Shown: piece by piece, positions 1 to 5,671 of the stretch
Layout of the letters: each line of letters opens with the position of its first letter
Position numbering within the stretch: the first letter of the stretch is position 1
Assembly: GCA_002684875.1 (NCBI GenBank)
Contig: NYVY01000081.1
Span: forward strand, 3,020 to 8,690
Direction: 5' to 3'
Length of the DNA: 5,671 bases
From: Pseudomonadota bacterium
GTDB taxonomy: Bacteria; Pseudomonadota; Gammaproteobacteria; Burkholderiales; Burkholderiaceae_A
Position numbers and translations under genes: made by a program
The notes under the pieces: generated by a model
Seen by the model: only the letters and a program-made list of their open reading frames with translations
Databases searched by the model: none
Told to the model about the DNA's origin: nothing

Positions 1-866
1 TTTAGTTCTTTTACTCGGCCTTCATTTCTTTTCCTTCGTGCTTTAACTCCTTGTCTTATCCATACTTCCTCTTTCGCAAGCTTTTTATTAAATGATTTTA
101 TTTTATTTTCATCATCAACCCATCTCTTTTCTCTTAACTCCAAAAATTTTTTGTATTCTCCTGGATACTCAAAAAGTTTACCTCTATCTAATTCTACAAT
201 TTTTGTTGCAATCGAGTTTAAAAACGTCCTGTCGTGAGTAACGAAGATCTGAGTAATGTGTTGATCTCTTAAAAAAGACTCCAACCAAAAAATTGATTCT
301 AAATCTAAGTGATTTGTTGGTTCATCCAAAATCAAGAGATCTGGATCTCTCACGATTGCCCTAGCAAGAAGAACTCTTTTTTTTAATCCGCCTGATAGTT
401 CGTTAATATCTTGATCTAAATTAAGAAATAGTTTTGAAATAATTTTATTAATTTTATGTAATTCAATCCACCCACTTTGTTCATCAATTTCATTTTGAAG
501 GCAGCTAATACGATTTTCATCATATGAATTTTTTCTCTCTTTAGCGTCAAGTAAACTTTGATATTCTAATATTGCCTGCCCAGTTTTTCCTAATCCCCTG
601 CTGACAACTTCTCGGATTGTTCCTGATAGATTTTTAGGAACATCTTGCTCTAGATAGCCGATTCTTAGGTTATCTTTAAAGATTACTTCTCCTGAATCAG
701 GCTCTACTTGTTTTAGTAATAGTTTTAGTAATGTCGATTTTCCAGTACCATTTCTACCGACAAGACAAATTTTTTCTTTATCTAAGATGGAAAAGGTTAT
801 ATCGTCTAATACTTTGCTAATTCCAAAATCAAGTGATATATTTTTTAGAGATAAAATTTGATTCAA
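1..866 (-). CDS. uup: Uup-type ABC-F ATPase, N-terminal 288 codons (cut by left edge)
   Basis: This is a soluble ABC-F family ATPase with no membrane domain; members act on the ribosome as translation factors, and Uup is also known for effects on transposon precise excision. The first nucleotide-binding domain is complete: Walker A GRNGTGKST (residues 37-45), Q-loop EQD (73-75), signature LSGG (157-160), Walker B LLILDEP (177-183) followed by TNHLD, and switch His in VTHDR (209-213). Next comes the start of the interdomain linker with KLAKEEVWIRQGVKARRKRN, a hallmark I associate with Uup rather than EttA or YheS. E. coli Uup has about 635 residues, so the second ABC domain and C-terminal coiled coil lie beyond the left edge. 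The start is TTG at 866: an in-frame TGA lies just upstream, no early in-frame ATG exists, and AGAAAGG sits 10 nt before it. The family is certain; Uup as subfamily is very likely. Confidence 0.95.
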   Translation of the reverse strand, partial: MNQILSLKNISLDFGISKVLDDITFSILDKEKICLVGRNGTGKSTLLKLLLKQVEPDSGEVIFKDNLRIGYLEQDVPKNLSGTIREVVSRGLGKTGQAILEYQSLLDAKERKNSYDENRISCLQNEIDEQSGWIELHKINKIISKLFLNLDQDINELSGGLKKRVLLARAIVRDPDLLILDEPTNHLDLESIFWLESFLRDQHITQIFVTHDRTFLNSIATKIVELDRGKLFEYPGEYKKFLELREKRWVDDENKIKSFNKKLAKEEVWIRQGVKARRKRNEGRVKEL

Positions 867-876
867 TTTAGTTCAG

Positions 877-883
877 CCTTTCT
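877..883 (-). promoter_or_regulatory. Ribosome binding site of uup (decides TTG start)
   Basis: On the minus strand AGAAAGG lies 10 nt before the TTG at 866-864. An in-frame TGA lies between the two, so translation cannot start further upstream. This supports TTG as the true start. Confidence 0.7.
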
Positions 884-887
884 GTTG

Positions 888-898
888 ATTATATTATA
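888..898 (-). promoter_or_regulatory. Candidate -10 element(s) for uup
   Basis: Two overlapping perfect TATAAT hexamers are read on the minus strand, at 898-893 and 893-888, some 22-30 nt upstream of the uup start. The upstream hexamer would start transcription just before the ribosome binding site, giving a very short leader. No good -35 box is seen at 16-18 nt spacing. In such AT-rich DNA a TATAAT can occur by chance, so this rests on position as much as on sequence. Confidence 0.4.
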
Positions 899-901
899 TT
901 G

Positions 902-935
902 CTTGTTATTAAATAGAGAAAAAAATAATAACAAG
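902..935. repeat. Perfect 10-bp inverted repeat between uup and the Cys-rich gene
   Basis: The arms CTTGTTATTA (902-911) and TAATAACAAG (926-935) are exact reverse complements, separated by 14 nt of A-rich sequence. The element lies directly upstream of the candidate uup -10 box. No T-tract follows it in either direction, so it does not look like an intrinsic terminator. An operator for a dimeric regulator, or a weak AT-rich stem, are the alternatives. The repeat is certain; its function is not. Confidence 0.6.
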
Positions 936-1034
936 TCCCTAGTCTTGAAAAAGAAAATTCTATAGACTCCTATTAAAGTTCTAACAAAAACCTAGGAATT
1001 AACAATTAGATTTGTATATTGTTCGTAAATAACT

Positions 1035-1337
1035 GTGATTAATAAGAATCCATATATTTTTTTTGTGAAATTACTCATCCTATCTTTTGGTATGGGAGAA
1101 AGCTTGGCGTCTTGTGAATGCAAATGTGAAAAGGGAAAGCCAATTCCTATATGTGAAGACACGGTGAAAATAAAACCTATATGTCTTCCTAGAATCTGTG
1201 GGGAAATTGAGGTAAATAAATTTGATAAGATTTATGCTCCGTCGATAGATAGCGAAAAAAAATTACTCGAGTGTAGTCATAAAAACGTTTTTAACAAGAA
1301 ATCACAATTGATACAGAGGACTGAACTTTGTGAGTAA
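1035..1337 (+). CDS. Small exported Cys-rich protein of unknown function
   Basis: A 100-residue protein with a plausible Sec signal peptide: N-terminal Lys, a hydrophobic stretch IFFVKLLILSFGMG, then a likely cleavage after SLA-S near residue 26. The mature part has eight cysteines in a clear order: CECKC, then C in PIPIC, C in KPIC, C in PRIC (all before residue 56), one in LLEC and one in ELCE. The array C-x-C-x-C followed by PxC, PxC and PRxC resembles hypothetical exported proteins I recall from alphaproteobacteria (ending in a C...VC segment), but I cannot name a family or function. Disulfides or metal binding in the periplasm would fit. The start is GTG at 1035; an in-frame TAA lies at 1026-1028 and no convincing ribosome binding site is seen. 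It is transcribed divergently from uup. No homologue search was possible, so the call rests on signal peptide plus cysteine pattern. Confidence 0.65.
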   Translation: MINKNPYIFFVKLLILSFGMGESLASCECKCEKGKPIPICEDTVKIKPICLPRICGEIEVNKFDKIYAPSIDSEKKLLECSHKNVFNKKSQLIQRTELCE

Positions 1338-1753
1338 CTTAATTTTATTTTTCCTAGTTTAGAAAATAAAGAATGGTAAATATCCTAAACACTCTGAAAG
1401 CCTTAATTAAGTAAAAAAGGGTCTCTCAAAACCACTTAATATGTATTTTGCTAGTAACAATGTAACTAGTTTTATGGATGAGAAAACGCGGAATATAAAG
1501 AGTAATAAGACATGAGTTATTTTAAGAGAAATCGTTGAGTCTCGTGAGGTTACTAATGAAATGTATGATAACAATTATAATTATTCTTACGAAAAGGGAA
1601 GGAGGCTATTTCTTAAATCAGTTTCAATCTCAGAGTTAGAGATTACAAGCAACTTAAGAGAAAATATGCAGCCGTTCCCATTTTAGAGTACGCTTTAATA
1701 AAGTAAAGACAGATTTTAAGAATAATTGAATCAAGAGAGTCTGCCGTTTCAGG
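1338..1753. other. 416-nt stretch with no intact gene
   Basis: Between the Cys-rich gene and the doubtful ORF at 1754 I find no intact gene, tRNA or repeat array, and no strong terminator downstream of the Cys-rich gene. It holds a 10-bp self-complementary sequence CTTAATTAAG (1402-1411), a strong Shine-Dalgarno-like GGAGG (1601-1605) not followed by a usable start codon, and the interrupted reading frames listed separately at 1441-1752. Confidence 0.6.
1441..1752 (+). pseudogene. Possible decayed small gene(s): interrupted reading-frame pieces
   Basis: One frame begins with ATG at 1441, runs 24 codons to TGA (1513-1515), then stays open for 56 more codons to TAG (1684-1686). Its second part has protein-like composition (VILREIVESREV at 1516-1551). 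A second frame, shifted by one base, is open from 1617 to 1754 apart from a single TAA (1704-1706), reading RDYKQLKRKYAAVPILEYAL and, after the stop, QILRIIESRESA. The peptides ILREIVESRE and ILRIIESRE resemble each other although their codons differ (TCT CGT against TCA AGA for Ser-Arg). This could be a frameshifted and stop-broken gene, perhaps with the 1754-1972 ORF as its tail. Random open stretches in non-coding AT-rich DNA are the main alternative. I recognise no family. Confidence 0.3.
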
Positions 1754-1972
1754 ATGAATTCTAAAAAAAAACGCTACATCCGTAACATGAAAAATAATTT
1801 TAATAGTTTGATAATTCCATTGAAAATGTTAAGACCTTTTTTAACTTTCGGCGTTGATAATATATTCAATCCGACAGATGATCTTAATGAGAAAAATGAT
1901 CTAAGTAATAAAGATGTTAGCGTAGTGTTTAATTTAGTATTGGACTGGTGTGGAAGTAGGTTCAATCGGTAA
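1754..1972 (+). CDS. Doubtful 72-residue hypothetical protein
   Basis: ATG to TAA, a basic N-terminus (MNSKKKRYIRN) followed by FNSLIIPLKMLRPFLTFGVD, an Asn/Asp-rich middle, and a C-terminus VVFNLVLDWCGSRFNR. There is no clear signal peptide, and the short hydrophobic parts (residues 17-33 and 57-64) are weak as membrane segments. The ribosome binding site is poor: AGG touches the ATG, and AGAGAG lies about 14 nt upstream. It ends 11 nt before the convergent tupA stop. I recognise no family. It may be a real small gene, the C-terminal remnant of the broken frames just upstream, or chance. Its amino-acid mix looks more protein-like than the ORF on the opposite strand over the same bases. Confidence 0.3.
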   Translation: MNSKKKRYIRNMKNNFNSLIIPLKMLRPFLTFGVDNIFNPTDDLNEKNDLSNKDVSVVFNLVLDWCGSRFNR

Positions 1973-1983
1973 TTACAATTTTT

Positions 1984-2811
1984 TTATGGATTTATAATAG
2001 CCTTTTCGTAGTTCGGAAAGAATAGTTGCTCGTTGTTGATTCTAAAGTCACTTATGATTTTTTGCCCCTCTTTGGATATTAGCCAATTTATAAATATGCC
2101 AGATAACTTATCTCTGACATGGGGGTGAAGATTTTTACTGATAGGGATCAACGAATATTGGTTAAATAATAGCGGATCATTTTCAACTATAATTTTATGA
2201 CTATTCTTGTTTTTGAAGGATAACCAGGTAGCTCTATCCGTAAGTGTGTACCCATTTTTTGCTACCGTTGTATTAATAGTTGCTCCCATTCCAGAGCCAG
2301 TGGATAGATACCAAGAAAAATTTCGTTTTGGTACTAGGTTGACAGCATCCCAGATCTGTCTCTCTTTAAAATGAGTCCCGCTATTATCACCCCGTGATAA
2401 AAATATAAGGTCCTGATAGTAGATTGTTTTGAAAGCATCTTTTGCGGACTTAAAGTTATTTTTATCTTTTGAAAATGAAATTGGACCTATTATAATAAAA
2501 TCATTAAACATAAATGGATATCGAGCGACGCCAAATCCATCAGCTATAAACTTCTTTTCTAAAGGAGGGGCGTGAACCATCAAAATATCGACGTCACCTC
2601 GGCGCCCAGTTTCTAGTGCTTGCCCAGTTCCTTGAACAATTGTTCTGATTTTTATTCCATGCTTCTTTTCAAATATAGGAAGTATAAACTTAAGTAACCC
2701 TGAGTTTTCTGTAGATGTAGTTGTAGCAAGACTGATAATTTTTCCACTGGCAACACTTAGTCCAAGAAAAAATAAGAAAAAGAACTTTAAGACAAAAGAA
2801 AATCTGTTCAT
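1984..2811 (-). CDS. tupA: TupA-like tungstate (oxyanion) ABC transporter substrate-binding protein
   Basis: A 275-residue periplasmic binding protein, full length for the family, with a signal peptide (NRFSFVLKFFFLFFLGLSVASG, cleavage near residues 21-23). Family motifs appear in order: ATTTSTENSGLL (29-40), whose TTTS is characteristic of the TupA anion site; VQGTGQALETGRRGDVDIL (59-77) then VHAP (79-82); NDFIIIGP (103-110); SRGDNSGTH (139-147); GSGMG (172-176); TDRATW (191-196); FNQYSLIPI; WLISKEGQ; and LFFPN near the end. In this family the protein captures tungstate, sometimes molybdate, and hands it to a TupB permease and TupC ATPase, supplying tungsten or molybdenum enzymes. Here neither tupB nor tupC is adjacent: the gene is followed by the poorly coding stretch and preceded by a divergent MFS gene. 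The start ATG has AGG at a 6-nt spacing. Tungstate over molybdate is inferred from the motif set only. Confidence 0.92.
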   Translation of the reverse strand: MNRFSFVLKFFFLFFLGLSVASGKIISLATTTSTENSGLLKFILPIFEKKHGIKIRTIVQGTGQALETGRRGDVDILMVHAPPLEKKFIADGFGVARYPFMFNDFIIIGPISFSKDKNNFKSAKDAFKTIYYQDLIFLSRGDNSGTHFKERQIWDAVNLVPKRNFSWYLSTGSGMGATINTTVAKNGYTLTDRATWLSFKNKNSHKIIVENDPLLFNQYSLIPISKNLHPHVRDKLSGIFINWLISKEGQKIISDFRINNEQLFFPNYEKAIINP

Positions 2812-2817
2812 TTTTTT

Positions 2818-2820
2818 CCT
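2818..2820 (-). promoter_or_regulatory. Ribosome binding site of tupA
   Basis: AGG on the minus strand lies 6 nt before the ATG at 2811, separated by an A-run. It supports the chosen start, which also gives a well-formed signal peptide. Confidence 0.6.
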
Positions 2821-2880
2821 AAAATTCCAATATTGTCTTTTATGTAATCTTTAAAAGAGAATTACCACTATCACTTTCGG

Positions 2881-2895
2881 CAGGTATTAGACCTG
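2881..2895. repeat. 15-bp dyad in the tupA/MFS spacer, possible operator
   Basis: CAGGT and ACCTG are exact reverse complements around a 5-nt centre. The dyad is more GC-rich than its surroundings and lies 70 nt upstream of the tupA start and 121 nt upstream of the MFS start. No gene ends nearby and no T-run follows directly, so a terminator is unlikely. The symmetry is seen; its use as an operator is a guess. Confidence 0.4.
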
Positions 2896-3016
2896 TTTAA
2901 TTATCATTAATAGTTTATTATAGCTACAAAGTTTTACTAAGTCATTCTGTGCAACCTCTTTTTGGAGACTTACTATAGATAAAATTTCAAAACAAATAAT
3001 AGAATTTTCAGAGATT

Positions 3017-4240
3017 TTGAAATTAGAATGGAGATTCTTGACTTTTGGGTTTTTAATGTCATTTTGGTCTGCTTTTGGCCAAACTTTTTTTATTTCAATT
3101 TTTAGCAAGCAAATAAGGGGCGATTTAGTTCTAAGTCACGGAGAGTTTGGTTCTTTTTATGCTGTTGCAACTCTTTTAAGCGCTTTTGTGCTCTATTGGT
3201 GCGGAAAGTTGACAGATATCATACAAATTGGTTTTCTTAGCAAAGTAACGTTAATTGGAGTTTGCTGTTCAGCCTTGCTGTTTGCCAGCGTTCATAGCCT
3301 TTTTATTCTTGGTGTGTCCTTGTTTGCTCTTCGTCTTTCTGGGCAGGGTATGATGTATATGGTGTATTCCACTGCAATAACTCGCAGATATACTGCCATT
3401 CGAGGAAGAGCACTGGCCATTGCTGGGCTAGGTCAAAATATGGGAGAAGCTTTTTTCCCTATTTTTGTCATTTTCTGTTTGACCCTAGTTGATTGGCGTT
3501 TTATTTGGGTTGGTTTAGCAATATTTGCAGTAATCACCTTTCTTCCAGCCATTGATAAGTTAACTAATATCTGTTCGAGAGAAGAAAAACTAACGTTTTT
3601 GAAAAACAGGTTCGGTAATTCAGAGCATCAACACAATATTCTTCTAAGAAGAGCTGATGCTATGAAAGACTGGGTTTTTTGGGTAGTTGTAGTTTGGTTG
3701 ACGATGATACCAGCCTTTTGGATTACAGGACTTTTGTTTCATCAGATTTTTATAAGTGAGTTAAAAAATGTATCTCTTTTGACATGGATGTCTAACTATG
3801 TTTGGTATGCCTTAGCGGCTTTAGTGGGTGCTTTTGTTTCTGGTGTTCTCGTCGACAGGTTTACCGCCCACAGCATGGCAGTTGTTACACAACTTCCGCT
3901 ACTTATTTCTACAATTTTTTTATGGTTCGGCGATAGCAGATTAACTTTAGTGTTGTTTTTTATTTTTTTTGGGCTTTGCTCTGGGATGTTACAACCAATG
4001 ATAAATTCACTTTTAGCTGAAAGATATGGAACGAGATGGTTAGGAGAAATTAAATCGCTGGCAATGCCCCTAAACGTCTTAGCTTCGGCGGTATCACCGA
4101 TTTTGATGGGCCTCATGATAGACGCGGGCTCGGGGTTAGATGATCTGATGTTGATTCTAGCTACTACTTCTATTTACAGTATTTGTATTACTCTTTTGGT
4201 TTTTAATTTAATTGGAAACATATCCCCAAAAAAAAGATAA
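3017..4240 (+). CDS. Major facilitator superfamily (MFS) transporter, substrate unknown
   Basis: A 407-residue inner-membrane protein, the usual MFS length, with a hydrophobicity pattern fitting 12 helices in two halves separated by a polar loop (about residues 180-218). The first helix ends in FGQTFFISIFSKQIR (20-34), followed by LSHGEFG (39-45), a pattern typical of one bacterial MFS transporter branch. Motif-A-like loops sit between helices 2 and 3 (GKLTD, 63-67) and at the matching place in the second half (GVLVDRF, 276-282). RGRALAIAGLGQNMGEAFFP (129-148) matches the helix 4-5 region. I cannot assign a substrate. The start is uncertain: TTG 3017 has only a very close AGAG, while TTG 3038 (codon 8) is preceded by GGAGA. 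ATG 3056 would cut into helix 1. The gene diverges from tupA and is followed after 34 nt by the DUF3089 gene, suggesting one transcript. Confidence 0.9.
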   Translation: MKLEWRFLTFGFLMSFWSAFGQTFFISIFSKQIRGDLVLSHGEFGSFYAVATLLSAFVLYWCGKLTDIIQIGFLSKVTLIGVCCSALLFASVHSLFILGVSLFALRLSGQGMMYMVYSTAITRRYTAIRGRALAIAGLGQNMGEAFFPIFVIFCLTLVDWRFIWVGLAIFAVITFLPAIDKLTNICSREEKLTFLKNRFGNSEHQHNILLRRADAMKDWVFWVVVVWLTMIPAFWITGLLFHQIFISELKNVSLLTWMSNYVWYALAALVGAFVSGVLVDRFTAHSMAVVTQLPLLISTIFLWFGDSRLTLVLFFIFFGLCSGMLQPMINSLLAERYGTRWLGEIKSLAMPLNVLASAVSPILMGLMIDAGSGLDDLMLILATTSIYSICITLLVFNLIGNISPKKR

Positions 4241-4259
4241 GGTTATTAAATCACTTTGT

Positions 4260-4266
4260 GAAAGAG
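4260..4266 (+). promoter_or_regulatory. Ribosome binding site of the DUF3089 gene (decides start)
   Basis: GAAAGAG lies 8 nt before ATG 4275. The longer reading frame from TTG 4212 overlaps the MFS gene by 29 nt and has no such site, so ATG 4275 is preferred. Confidence 0.6.
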
Positions 4267-4274
4267 TTTTTGAA

Positions 4275-5333
4275 ATGGTTTTTTTTCTACTTATTATACT
4301 GATACTTATATATTTTTTTTGGGAAGAGGTAATGGTCGTACTTTTTTTTATTGCTGTGATGCCCATCAGCGAATTTTCTAAAAGTGAAATTCCTGATCCC
4401 TATAACTATGAAAAAAAAAGTTCTTGGCTAATAAAAGAAATTAACAGTAATAAAACTGAAAAAGTTACCACATTTAGGAAAAATTCTTATTATGATGGTC
4501 CGATTTCCGTTTTTTTTATCCATCCCACAACATACTTTGGAAGAAATTGGAATCAACCACTAAATGATTCAAAATCCATGAGGCTGTTAGAAAAGAGAAT
4601 AGTACCTAACCAAGTAAACGCATTTTCTTCATGCTGTGATATATACGTTCCAAAATATAGGCAAGCAACAATCTACGCCTTTGTTGCGAGTGAACCAAAT
4701 TCGAGACAAGCATTTGAAGTGGCTTATTCAGACGTACGAAACGCATTCTCTCAATTTTTTGAACAAGTAGGAGATAAAAATCCCTTTATCATTGCATCCC
4801 ATTCTCAGGGAAGTATGCATGCTGTGCGATTACTTAAGGAATTTGGAAGAGACGAAAGATTTCGTATGAATTTCGTTATTGGTTATTTAATTGGATACGA
4901 CATAACAGATGGTCAAATTTCGCCTTATAAAGTTTGCGAAAAAGAAACAGATATTAGATGTATAGTGGGGTGGAATACGGCAGAGCGGTCCAAGTTTAAG
5001 ATTTTCGATAATCCAGATATGATTTGTGTTAATCCCTTATCATGGAGACGGAATGAGGACTACGCTTCAAAAAGTTTGAATCTTGGAAGTATGGGCTTTC
5101 CTGGTTGGATTGGTATTAATTTATTAGACCAGCCATCAGTTTTTGATATAGAGAAAAAACTTACGGGAGCTAAATGCTTAAACGGAGTTTTAGAAGTGGA
5201 CAAGATAGATTCTAGAAACTATCCTGTTAAACTTTTTTCTTATCATGCCTACGATTATGGATTGTTTCACAAAAATATTAGTAAAAACGCTACAATAAGA
5301 ATTCAAAATTTTCGTTCCAAGGCAATAGAATAA
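4275..5333 (+). CDS. Membrane-anchored DUF3089 alpha/beta hydrolase
   Basis: A 352-residue protein counted from ATG 4275 (373 if TTG 4212 were used). It opens with a long hydrophobic segment (residues 2-28), probably an uncleaved anchor placing the domain in the periplasm. Then come PDPYNYEKKSSWL (40-52) and the DUF3089 core: VFFIHPTTYFG (79-89), SSCCDIYVPKYRQAT with Cys 120-121, AYSDVRNAF, and the nucleophile elbow SHSQGS with catalytic Ser177. CVNPLSW (251-257) and YHAYDYGLF (323-331) follow, the latter probably carrying the catalytic His324. DUF3089 proteins are predicted serine hydrolases with an alpha/beta fold. Substrates are not established to my knowledge, so esterase or lipase activity is only a guess. 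The acid residue of the triad is not identified with confidence. The gene lies between the MFS and Nudix genes with short gaps, probably in one operon. Confidence 0.88.
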   Translation: MVFFLLIILILIYFFWEEVMVVLFFIAVMPISEFSKSEIPDPYNYEKKSSWLIKEINSNKTEKVTTFRKNSYYDGPISVFFIHPTTYFGRNWNQPLNDSKSMRLLEKRIVPNQVNAFSSCCDIYVPKYRQATIYAFVASEPNSRQAFEVAYSDVRNAFSQFFEQVGDKNPFIIASHSQGSMHAVRLLKEFGRDERFRMNFVIGYLIGYDITDGQISPYKVCEKETDIRCIVGWNTAERSKFKIFDNPDMICVNPLSWRRNEDYASKSLNLGSMGFPGWIGINLLDQPSVFDIEKKLTGAKCLNGVLEVDKIDSRNYPVKLFSYHAYDYGLFHKNISKNATIRIQNFRSKAIE

Positions 5334-5350
5334 ATTTAGTATATAGCTCA

Positions 5351-5671
5351 ATGTTAAAGAATTTTTCTGTTTTTAGGGCCTGCAAGAAATTTAAAAACTA
5401 TCTAGTGACTAACAAAATATCTAAAGACGAATACCTAAATGTGGTCTGCGGAATTGTCAGGATAAACCGTTCCGTAATAGTGTGCCAGCGAAAAAAGTAT
5501 CCTTTTAACGGCATATGGGAATTTCCAGGCGGAAAGATAGAAGAAGGTGAAACTAAAAGGGATTGTTTAAAAAGAGAAATTTTTGAGGAATTAAATATAA
5601 AGATAAAAATAGAAAAACTTTTTTTGGATTTTAAATATCATTATCCTCATCTTAAAGTTAGGTTAACATGT
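5351..5671 (+). CDS. MutT-like Nudix hydrolase, N-terminal 107 residues (cut by right edge)
   Basis: The Nudix box is complete at residues 61-83: GKIEEGE then TKRDCLK then REIFEELNI. It fits G-x5-E-x7-REUxEExGU except that Asn replaces the late Gly. Upstream, VVCGIVRINRSVIVCQRKK and the WEFPGGK segment are typical of MutT-type enzymes, which hydrolyse oxidised nucleotides such as 8-oxo-dGTP to the monophosphate. Specificity cannot be read with certainty from this fragment. The most upstream ATG in this frame after the DUF3089 stop is 5351, 17 nt beyond that stop, but no good ribosome binding site precedes it. It adds about 30 residues before the Nudix fold compared with E. coli MutT (129 residues). 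GTG 5405 or GTG 5441 are other possible starts. It is probably last of the three tandem plus-strand genes seen here. Confidence 0.88.
   Translation, partial: MLKNFSVFRACKKFKNYLVTNKISKDEYLNVVCGIVRINRSVIVCQRKKYPFNGIWEFPGGKIEEGETKRDCLKREIFEELNIKIKIEKLFLDFKYHYPHLKVRLTC

Larger units (their letters stand above)
2812..3016. promoter_or_regulatory. Divergent promoter region, tupA / MFS gene
   Basis: A 205-nt AT-rich spacer separates the two gene starts, so it must hold promoters in both directions. The best -10 candidate on the plus strand is TATAGA (2974-2979), but its -35 is poor. No confident -10/-35 pair is seen for tupA. Two dyads could be operators: GTAAT(12 nt)ATTAC at 2844-2865 and CAGGT-ATTAG-ACCTG at 2881-2895. 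I see no ModE-type site and no molybdenum-cofactor riboswitch. Confidence 0.45.

Noticed and set aside
1451..1469. CTAGT...ACTAG inverted repeat
   Set aside because: Five-base arms in AT-rich DNA are expected by chance and no further symmetry or copies were seen.
1594..1605. Strong Shine-Dalgarno-like AGGGAAGGAGG
   Set aside because: No ATG, GTG or TTG follows at 5-12 nt and the frames after it soon end, so it is not assigned to a gene.
1774..1965. 63-codon ORF on the minus strand
   Set aside because: It lies opposite the 1754-1972 ORF, has a low-complexity Leu/Ser/Phe composition and shows no recognisable family. It is not similar to a TupB or TupC protein.
1968..1987. GTAATTAC followed by a T-run as a terminator between the convergent ends
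   Set aside because: The stem would be only a short AT-rich palindrome without a loop. It is too weak to call a terminator.
2887..3108. 73-codon ORF on the minus strand
   Set aside because: It spans the tupA/MFS promoter region and the start of the clear MFS gene on the other strand, has no recognisable motif and is best explained as a shadow.
3796..4116. 106-codon ORF on the minus strand
   Set aside because: It is wholly inside the MFS gene in an opposing frame, with no domain. It is a shadow ORF.
4212..4274. TTG start giving a 21-residue longer DUF3089 protein overlapping the MFS gene
   Set aside because: It has no ribosome binding site, whereas ATG 4275 has GAAAGAG 8 nt upstream and puts the membrane anchor at the N-terminus.

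Overview
The window is AT-rich (roughly one third G+C by eye) and bacterial. The gene content suggests a low-GC, free-living Gram-negative, most likely an alphaproteobacterium. The clues are a Uup-type ABC-F ATPase, a periplasmic TupA-like tungstate-binding protein, a DUF3089 hydrolase (a family I associate mainly with alphaproteobacteria), and a small Cys-rich exported protein whose cysteine spacing resembles hypothetical proteins I recall from alphaproteobacteria. This placement is an inference from gene types and composition.

Layout. (1) 1-866, minus strand: the first 288 codons of uup, starting from TTG and running off the left edge. (2) 867-1034: a divergent intergenic region with a candidate uup -10 box and a perfect 10-bp inverted repeat. 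(3) 1035-1337, plus: a 100-residue exported Cys-rich protein. (4) 1338-1983: a poorly coding stretch. It holds a doubtful 72-residue ORF and interrupted reading-frame pieces that may be the remains of a small gene. (5) 1984-2811, minus: an intact tupA-like gene with no permease or ATPase gene beside it. (6) 2812-3016: a divergent regulatory region. (7) 3017-5671, plus: three closely spaced genes, namely a 12-helix MFS transporter, a membrane-anchored DUF3089 alpha/beta hydrolase, and the start of a MutT-like Nudix hydrolase that runs off the right edge. Their gaps (34 and 17 nt) suggest one transcript.

How the genes relate. Uup (ribosome-associated) and Nudix (nucleotide clean-up) are housekeeping functions. 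TupA would deliver tungstate or molybdate to an ABC importer that must be encoded elsewhere. The MFS and DUF3089 proteins are both at the membrane and may be co-transcribed, but nothing in the sequence reveals a shared substrate. I see no CRISPR array, insertion sequence, tRNA, rRNA or phage gene, and no convincing sign of a new multi-gene system. The less ordinary items are the Cys-rich exported protein, the solitary tupA and the decayed-looking stretch between them.
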